This document shows positions 57,456-64,000 of a stretch of 64,000 nucleotides of DNA, one piece after another. The notes beneath the pieces are model-generated. The model was given only the letters and a program-made list of their open reading frames with translations, had not been told where the DNA came from and ran no database searches. The stretch covers positions 97,702,366 to 97,766,365 of the forward strand of contig CM035430.1 in NCBI GenBank assembly GCA_020310875.1. Direction: 5' to 3'. Both the position numbers and the translations under genes were made by a program. The DNA comes from Ceratopteris richardii. Lineage: Eukaryota > Streptophyta > Polypodiopsida > Polypodiales > Pteridaceae. How positions within the stretch are numbered: the first letter of the stretch is position 1; each line of letters opens with the position of its first letter.

Positions 57456-58980
57456 TAAATATTACTACAACTTTTTTGGTTGTTTCTTTATTACCATATG
57501 ATTCTTCTATGATGGCCTCTCTTTTAGGCATTCGTACCAAAATCTTTTGGTCTTCAACTTCATATTTCTTGAAATTTTCTCGTACCGCAAACAATGATTC
57601 CTCCTCTTCTTGTTTCATAGTTTTTCCCTTCTTTTGCTGTTGACCTCCTTCACTTCCATCCTTTGAATTTATAGTTGTAATGCTTGTGAGAGGTTCTTCT
57701 TCCTTTTGGGTAAATACTCTTATATCTTCTAGATAGTGCTTCTTTGAGTCAAAGCAACTATCCATTACAATGGACTCTAGATCATCGTCATTTTCTTCTT
57801 CTTCTATGACATCACTAGGGTCACATTGTTCCAACAAGGGCTGACACATGAACACTGAAATATCATAACCCTTGTCATCACAATGAGGCATTGCTTCTTC
57901 ATTGACTGCAACGTCCATGGTAGCTAAGATTTCTGCCCAGCCATGAGGCTCAAATTCCTCATCTAGAAAGATCATCGGTGTATAGGTTGGGTCTTTAATT
58001 GGTCTATCTTCTTGAGAAGTTCCTTCTTCTCGTGCTTTTAGGCATCTTTCCTCTTCCTCTGTGACCTTGCACATCCACAAATGAGTATCTTCATGCATCC
58101 AAGATGGGTCAAGTGAACTTCCAATATGCATAGAGATAGAATCTTCGTTTACTTTGTGGATAGGATTCCACTATAGGGGTGGTACCTCTCTGAAGGTATA
58201 ATCCTTTAGATTGACCTTGGTTGTGACCCCTAAGTGCTGTAAGTACAAGGAGTTGGTTCCCCAATCTTGTACTATTTGCAGTTGTCGTAGGAAGGGTCTT
58301 CCTAGGATCATCTCATAGACATTATTTTTCTCAAAGTCACATATAGAAAATTTATGTTCAAACTCTACACCACAAGTGGTTAGAGTTATCCCTTTGAGCA
58401 ACCCTAGAGGTCTTTCAAAATGACCGTCTTCCATTTGAAGCTTCATTCTAGTTGGTCTTAATGTGGGTTCGCCCCATCGCTTCCATAAGGAGGTGGTCAC
58501 AATAGCAACACCAGCACCTGAATCTATGATTGCTTTGGTTGTGTAACCCTGGTAGGTGATCAAAAGATAAGTATAACCTTCTTCACCTTCACTCATGTCT
58601 CCTATTTTATCAAGAGGTATCTCTAGAAATTTTTGCTTAGAGCCTGATTTTGGCATATTGGAATCAAGTTCTAGAACCTTATCCTTCATATGATTCCATA
58701 GCTCAGGTTTTGCTTTGAGAAGCTCTTGTATAGTGAGATGACACTGAACCTTAGTGTTCACGACGTCAGTGTTTCTTGGAACCAGTGAGTCTTCATTTCT
58801 TACCAATATTGTGGGAGCTCTGATCTCAAGAGATTCAGACTCCCATGGGCCTGTGAATTGTAGCAACTCTTGTAAAGAATTAGATCCAAAATCTAATCTT
58901 TCATCTTCTTGTTGCTCTGCTTGGTCTCCATAAATAGATGGAATGTCTTGGGGAAATTGATCGTGAAGATCACCCAACAA
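57442..58980 (-). pseudogene. Gypsy-2 N-terminal pol with intact PR1 active site
   Basis: One frame with a TAG at 58171 (gypsy-1 has CAA at this codon, between PPL and WNP). CHLTIQELLKAKPELW near 58710, then the protease: KAIIDSGAGVAIV (about 58510-58550) and MILGRPFLRQLQIVQDWG near 58290. The DSG triad that is ruined in gypsy-1 PR1 is present here. The frame ends in KKVVVIF and runs into the junction at 57455, where RT would begin in gypsy-1. Processing protease of gag-pol in the parent family. Confidence 0.85.
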
Positions 58981-59171
58981 TGAAGAAAAAGAGGTGAAAA
59001 TAGGGAATGTACAGTCAAAAAGTGGAAAAATATGAGAAGGTGAAGATGGGAGGAGATGTTGGTGATAAAGATGAAAAAAAACTCAGAAACTGAACTAAAA
59101 ATGGTGATTTTTTTCCTTCCGACGTCGTTTCTCTACGTCTTACCGTCACACGCTCGTCCTCCAAGCTCTCT

Positions 59172-59188
59172 CCCCGACAATGGCGCCA
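59172..59188 (-). promoter_or_regulatory. Gypsy-2 primer binding site
   Basis: The minus strand reads TGGCGCCATTGTCGGGG, eight bases from the LTR. Confidence 0.92.
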
Positions 59189-59196
59189 AAATTTTG

Positions 59197-59821
59197 TGTC
59201 ACTCTAGCACAATGGAAAGTGCCAATGTGAGGAGATTCACCTCATAAATGTCAATCCGCGGAGACGTTAGGACCGGTATGAAGACCAAGAGCAAGTGAAG
59301 TGCACAAGTGCATGAGTGAAAGCACACAAGCATCCACACACATACATACACACACAAGGTAAGAACAAAGAGTGGAACAATGGAAGGAGTTTGATTACAA
59401 AAGAGCTCTCTTACCCAAGCTCAAATCTATAACAAAATAACCTCTAAAATGAGATCTCCAACCCTTTTTATAGTTTTTTGAGTAGTTTTTGGTCCTGCCC
59501 AGACCTAGTGTTCGGCCTAGTTAAAAATTAGGTTCGAGGGCTTATTTGGGGGCTCAAACGGAGTCTAAAAATTATGAAAATTGGTAGGATGATAGTTCTA
59601 ATACTCCTCAAGCTCAAGGACTCCCTAGCTTGAACAAAATGGGGTTGCAAAATGAAAAATGGTATTTACAATGGTTTTTAGTGATGAAAATCACTATGTT
59701 TATAGGGATTTCTTCTAAAAATTTGACATGTGCTTCTTAGAGCTCCCTACATGCTCCTTATTCTTGTGTGTCGAGTTCCTTGATGTGCTTCCATGCTTGT
59801 GCTTGACCTTGAGTGTCAAAA
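59197..59821 (-). repeat. Gypsy-2 5' LTR
   Basis: TGTCACTCTAGCAC to TTGAGTGTCAAAA on the plus strand, 625 bases. The TATA word is near 59463 (minus). The far end has decayed from CAACA to CAAAA. Confidence 0.88.
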
Positions 59822-60226
59822 AAATGGAAAACAAGAACTTGGAAGGATACCAGAGAGAAAGCTAATCGCAAGTGGAATAAAAATCTATCTGAACTAGAAG
59901 AAAGCCTGAAAGACGCAAAAACAAAAATAGAAGACATTGCATCTCAAAGTCCCTCGCATGCCGAACCTCCGTCCACTCCACCTCATTCCACCCTGCCACT
60001 CATTGTAACTAAACCACAACCGGGGTCTATTCTTGCAGATCCAACCCCAGAAGGCTTGGACATGATGTTCAAGCCCTACCAGGCTCGACTTCAAGAAGGG
60101 CCAACAGTTGCAAACCTAGACAAGAGCTACCCTAGAGCAGATTTAGAGATTGAACAGACAAAGATGTGCATGAAAATGGTAGAGCTAGCTCAGGCTATGA
60201 TCGAGACCAATCAATCATTCAATTAG
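59822..60226 (+). pseudogene. Plus-strand gypsy pol N-terminal fragment (gypsy-3)
   Basis: Open for about 135 codons. PGSILADPTPEGLDMMFKPY matches PGSILADPKPDDLDMWLKAY of gypsy-1 (about 32870), and KMCMKMVELAQA matches its next block. A Lys/Glu-rich N-terminus precedes it. The frame begins right at the gypsy-2 LTR boundary and stops at 60224. It is in the opposite orientation to gypsy-2, which probably inserted into this element. Confidence 0.75.
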
Positions 60227-60400
60227 ACAAACTCTATCAAACCAGATTTGCATTTTCAGGGCTTATTAGAAAGATTAGAGTAGTTGGTAAACTAGTTCCA
60301 GGTTTAGTTTAGAGAGAGCTTAGAGCTGAAGCATGGATGAAATATAGAGATTTGCACCACTAAAATGTCAAAAATCTGAGTGGTGGTATCACGGAGTGAC
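60227..60400. other. Non-coding stretch between gypsy-3 pol fragment and array
   Basis: AT-rich, no recognised feature. Confidence 0.3.
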
Positions 60401-61220
60401 AAGACCTGCATCTGGTATCGCGAGTGTCATATGTTGAGTTTGGTGAGTGAGCTTGCATCTATAGGCACATAGGAGTGATAAGGAGAATCTAAGGTACACA
60501 TATTGCAAAAAATTTTGAATTTGGCCTCCCAAAACTCCAAGTATCGTGTTTGGTTGAGTTTTGGTATCGTGATACCAGAATTCCCATGTATGGCGATACT
60601 TGTCGAGGTATCATATCGTGCACATCCACTTGAGGTATCACGATACCATTTTGGTATCGTATCATCAAGTGCTGGTATCGTGATCGCGATCGCCCTGGTG
60701 GTATCGTATCGTGTCATTCACGGTATCGTATTATCGATCGAGCAATATCGTATCGTGTGCAAAGTTGGCATCGTATCGTCGACTCAATATATCATGTATA
60801 AGGTGGTATCATATCGTTCACGTGGTATCGTATCGTCCCTTACCCTGGTATCATATCGTCTGATTTTTGGTATTGTATCATTAGCAGACCAAGTATTGTA
60901 TCATCGATTGTTTTGGTATCATATCGTGAGGTTAGTATTGTATCGTGGATGTGGTGGTATCATCTAGTGACTGGTATCGTATCGTGAGGTGACTTGGTAT
61001 CGTATCGTGAGGTGACTTGGTATCGTATGGTGCCTTAGATCCCTTGGTATCATATCGTCTTGCCAGCAATATCGTATCATCTGATATAGTCGTATTGTAT
61101 CGCGGAAGTTTGGTATCGCCTTGGTGGTATCGTATTGTCTGAGGTGGTATCGTCCAAAGATAAGTATCGTATCGTGACTTTCCAGTATCGTATTATCACA
61201 CTCAGTATCGTGTATCGTCT
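60400..61220. repeat. GGTATCGTATCGT core-and-spacer array
   Basis: The reverse-orientation counterpart of the array at 35838. Cores GTATCGTATCG (and variants with CATATCG or GTATTG) recur every 20-25 bases with unrelated spacers. GGTATCGTGATACC-type palindromes lie at the left end (60564, 60632). Relative to gypsy sense the orientation is the same as in gypsy-1, but here the array precedes an LTR. Confidence 0.93.
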
Positions 61221-61390
61221 GTTTTAAAGTACTCCGAGGAAGGTCCTGTTTCCCTGTTTTAGCCCCCAGAACCCTGAAATGACATAACTTTCTCATACGA
61301 AATCCGTTCCGAGTGATTTTGGGTTCTTTGGAAAACTAATATGTGGATTATTAGATATAGTATTTTGAAGTTGACCCTTAGGTAGGACTA

Positions 61391-61404
61391 GAAAGCAAGG
61401 GGTT
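61391..61404 (+). promoter_or_regulatory. Polypurine tract before the 61405 LTR
   Basis: GAAAGCAAGGGGTT directly before TGTTGGCAG. It implies that the LTR also ends the sequence to its left. Confidence 0.6.
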
Positions 61405-62043
61405 TGTTGGCAGTAGCTAGAGGCATAGACAAGGAAGCATGTAAAGACAGAGCAGCGAATTGGTCGAATCAATTTTTCAAAGAATTATGTTTTATAAATA
61501 CTTTTCAAAACCTCCAACAGTGATTTTCATCACTTTTGTACTATATGTAACATAGAAAAACCCTTTTTGTAATTCATAGCTCCATTTTGTGCAAGCCAAG
61601 GAGTCCTCGAGCTTGAGGAGCTTAGGTAGAATGAGCATACCAATTTTGGTTATTTTTAGACACCATTTACCCTTTCAAATAGCATCTAGGACTATTTTTT
61701 AACTATGTCAGTCACTAGATATGAAACTGGTCGGTCAAAACTAGTCTAGAATCTATAAAAAGAGCTAGAGAGCTCATTTTTAAGGTTGGTTGGTGTGAGC
61801 TTATAGCTATTTTGAGCTTGTAATTGAGATCTTGAGCAATAGAGTTGATTTCTCACCTTCCATTGTGTCTTGCTTGTCTCTTCGTAGCGTGTGTGTATGT
61901 GTGTGTGCATCTCTATGCTTCTCACCTTCACTCTCACTTCATCTTACATTCACGATCTTCATATCACTCCTATCTCTTCCGCGGATTGACATTAAGGAGG
62001 TGGAGCTTCTTAACGTGGTTCTCACCATTGTGCTAGAGCAACA
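61405..62043 (+). repeat. Gypsy LTR, plus strand (gypsy-4 5' LTR)
   Basis: TGTTGGCAG to GAGCAACA, 639 bases. Homologous to the gypsy-2 LTR read on the minus strand: CTCCATTTTGTGCAAGCCAAG, TATAAAAAGAGCTAG (61755) and CACCATTGTGCTAGAG match in order. It has a PPT on its left and a PBS on its right, as if shared by two tandem elements. Confidence 0.85.
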
Positions 62044-62050
62044 CCGAATT

Positions 62051-62067
62051 TGGCGCCGTTGTCGGGG
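62051..62067 (+). promoter_or_regulatory. Gypsy-4 primer binding site
   Basis: TGGCGCCGTTGTCGGGG, seven bases after the LTR; the best-preserved PBS of the family in this window. Confidence 0.95.
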
Positions 62068-62429
62068 ATCGAGTCTAGGACGAATGTGTGATGGTAAGAG
62101 TATAGCAAGAAGTGGCATTGGAAGGTAAAAATTTTAGTTTTTTGTTGTTGTTTTTAGTTAGTTTTTAGTGTTTTTCACCTCCCCCACACTCCATCTTCAT
62201 CACTGCATCATCATCTTCCACTCCAAAAAAAAATTAGAAAATTCACCATATCCACCCATTCTCCTCATTTCCCCTCATTTGTGCATGCGAGAGAGAGAGA
62301 GAGAGAGTTTTTGTGCTTGCATGTGCTACTGTGTTTTTGAGTTTTCTTGTAGGTACAGTACTCCAGAGCATGAGGAAGGCTGCAAAAAGGTAAAATTTCA
62401 CTTTCTGTCAGAGATCTGCCGTGTGTGTC
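62068..62429 (+). other. Gypsy-4 leader, proximal part
   Basis: Non-coding. Contains a (GA)n run (62288-62306). No gene. Confidence 0.5.
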
Positions 62430-63105
62430 AGACCATCACGATGGTCTGCCAAGTTTGGCATTTTTGGTAAGCGATCATACCACGAGGTAGGTGACACAAG
62501 CGCATACACGAATCCACAGACACATTTGCAAAATCATCATTTTGGTGGACAATCGCGATTGGCTCAGACCATCACGATTGTGTCACACCATCGCGATTGG
62601 CTCACGCCATCGCGACGGCTCGGCCAAACCATCGCGACGGTTCACTTGAACCATCGCAACGGTCCTTGACCATCGCGACGATCCCATTGACCCCACGCCA
62701 TCACGATTGGCTCATGCCATCGCGCCAACGCTGCCACGTGGCAAGCTAGACCATCGCGATTGTTCGCTAGTCACGCCATCGCGACTGTCCCAGGTACGCC
62801 ATCGCGATGACTCAAAATCAGACCATCGCGATTGGCTCATGCCATCACGCCCGTGACCATCGCAACGGTTCACTCAGACCATCGCGATGGTTCGCGTTGA
62901 CTGTTGACTGACGCCATCGCGACGGTTCATTTTTGGACCATCGCGACAATTCGCATTCATGCCATCGCGATCATTCATTTTCGGACCATCACGATAGTTC
63001 GCTCCTTCCGACCATCGCGATCGTGCCACGTCATCGCGACGATTCACCTGGACCATCGCGACGGTCCCAGACCATCGCGATTATCTCAGACCATCGCGAT
63101 TGCTC
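62430..63105. repeat. ACCATCGCGA core-and-spacer array in the gypsy-4 leader
   Basis: About 25 cores of (A/G)CCATCGCGA(T/C), spaced 17-30 bases with variable spacers, lie between PBS and gag. Several are full palindromes, for example ACCATCGCGATGGT at 62878-62891. The first, at 62428-62447, has 9-base arms. The DNA is CpG-rich against an AT-rich background. Confidence 0.95.
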
Positions 63106-63855
63106 ACCCCAAACGCAATTTTTAGGGTTTGATTTTTTGACCAATTTGGGGCTATTTTTTGAAAATTTTTGGGTGGTTAGACTCATAGGAGACCCCTTAG
63201 CTCAATTTTGGAGAAAAACCTGTTTATCAGTTTTGACCCCCGAGGGCCTGAACGCTCATATCTTTTCATCCGAAGTACGTTTTTTGAGCCAGGGAGCAAT
63301 CATTGAAAGCCAGGGGGCAATCATTGAAATTTTGGGCAAAAGGGAAAGGACCTTTAAGGGTGTATTTACTCAAGTGCTTGATCATCCAGTTGAGAATTGG
63401 TCTAATAGTGCATTTTTCCAGGTCTAGCAATGGCAATCAAGGGCAAACAAAGCAAGGCAGTGAAGAACGCAGGGCTTGGGAAGCGCGGCTTCTTGGGCAT
63501 CAGAGCAATCAACAAAGCTGACTTGAGGTTGGAAGATTACTCAACCCCCTGAGTCAATTCTTAGCTTAGGATAAACGGTAGCATTGTGGATTATATTAAC
63601 AACGATAGGAATGCACCAAGTTCAAGAGATTAATTTATCAAGTCTAAGACTAAAAGATAAAGGTCTGTGATACGAAAACCTAAAGAAAAAGAACCTAAGT
63701 CTGACGGAATGAGAACTCAAAAGTACCACAGAAAGTCGATTCCTGATGCATACAATTGGACAAGAACTTAAAGGCACTTAAAAAGAATCAAGAAAGAAAG
63801 AACAAAGAACCATTGATGATTTGAGCGTGTACTGAGTGTGGAAGGAAGAAAATTC
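63106..63855 (+). other. Gypsy-4 leader, distal part
   Basis: Mostly non-coding. A short frame from ATG 63429 (MAIKGKQSKAVKNAGLGKRG, 40 codons) has no support as a gene, but could be an upstream ORF. Confidence 0.4.
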
Positions 63856-64000
63856 ATGAACCTTAGATCGGGGAAACACATAGGTAAGTCAGACAGACAA
63901 AGCCTTAGATCATCAAAAGAAAGTGTAGGAACCACTGCACGATCGTGGGCACAACAGCTGAATAATAGTTACCCCTACGAATTAAGCTCAGACACGAGTG
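63856..64000 (+). CDS. Gypsy-4 gag, start only
   Basis: Open from ATG 63856 to the window edge (48 codons). It opens MNLRSGKHIGKSDRQ; gypsy-1 gag opens MNLRSRRVLSSRRSV, and both are followed by a Ser-rich stretch. Placement after LTR, PBS and leader supports the call. Whether it stays open beyond the window is unknown. Confidence 0.7.
   Translation, partial: MNLRSGKHIGKSDRQSLRSSKESVGTTARSWAQQLNNSYPYELSSDTS

Noticed and set aside
62874..63427. ORFs with repeated HRDGP/AIATVH words
   Set aside because: Same cause: low-complexity translation of the ACCATCGCGA array.

Overview
The window reads as nuclear DNA of a land plant with a large, retrotransposon-dominated genome. The signs are plant-type PBSs (initiator-Met type TGGTATCAGAGC and the TGGCGCC...GTCGGGG type), an L1-type LINE with an RNase-H-less C-terminal zinc finger, Ty1/copia and Ty3/gypsy elements, a CACTA transposon with TNP2/DUF4216 modules, tRNA-headed SINEs and AAACCCTAA telobox motifs. 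The species cannot be fixed from sequence alone. No intact host gene, tRNA, rRNA or organellar insert was recognised; almost every coding stretch is a decayed transposable element.

Layout. 1-375: a small foldback and a degenerate CGAT-rich repeat. 375-4517: LINE copy 1. 4518-8417: a 3.9 kb block between 38-bp direct repeats, holding an RT-less gypsy remnant (minus), a SINE and short tandem repeats. 8418-10803: two partial copia elements abutting each other. 10826-11745: a TRIM-like miniature LTR element. 11748-14740 and 18890-21110: two decayed copies of one unclassified dispersed repeat, separated by LINE copy 2 (14745-18590). 21544-24450: 5' half of a copia element with a 1.06 kb LTR carrying five copies of a palindrome. 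24440 to about 38100: a very large minus-strand Ty3/gypsy element (gypsy-1). 38400-43560: SINEs, LINE tails and unassigned DNA. 43561-48709: a complete copia element with a 5-bp target duplication, inserted into a CACTA transposon (genes at 48715-53471, minus). 53865-54138: a microsatellite. 54139-59821: gypsy-2, with both LTRs, PBS and PPT but only protease and integrase-tail coding sequence. 59822-64000: further gypsy pieces on the plus strand, including a new 5' LTR, PBS, leader and the start of gag, which runs off the window.

The most unusual signal is the gypsy family. Gypsy-1 reads gag (three CCHC knuckles) - PR1 - RT - RNase H - integrase (two tandem H2C2 fingers) - integrase tail - a second retropepsin-like domain (PR2) - a basic tail - a separate 3' ORF. 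PR2 also follows the integrase tail in the diverged gypsy-2, so it looks like a lineage character and not a chance fusion. The untranslated regions of this family carry arrays of a short conserved CGAT-containing core separated by non-conserved spacers (35.84-36.60, 60.37-61.22 and 62.43-63.11 kb). At least two of these arrays contain palindromes centred on ATCGCGAT. The copia LTR at 21.5 kb independently carries repeated CGATGC/GCATCG palindromes with one compensatory base-pair swap.

Decay is mostly by nonsense change: many stops are TAG or TAA where the sister copy has CAG or CAA, and TAG or TGA where it has TGG. This pattern is expected of deamination of methylated cytosines in silenced plant transposons.
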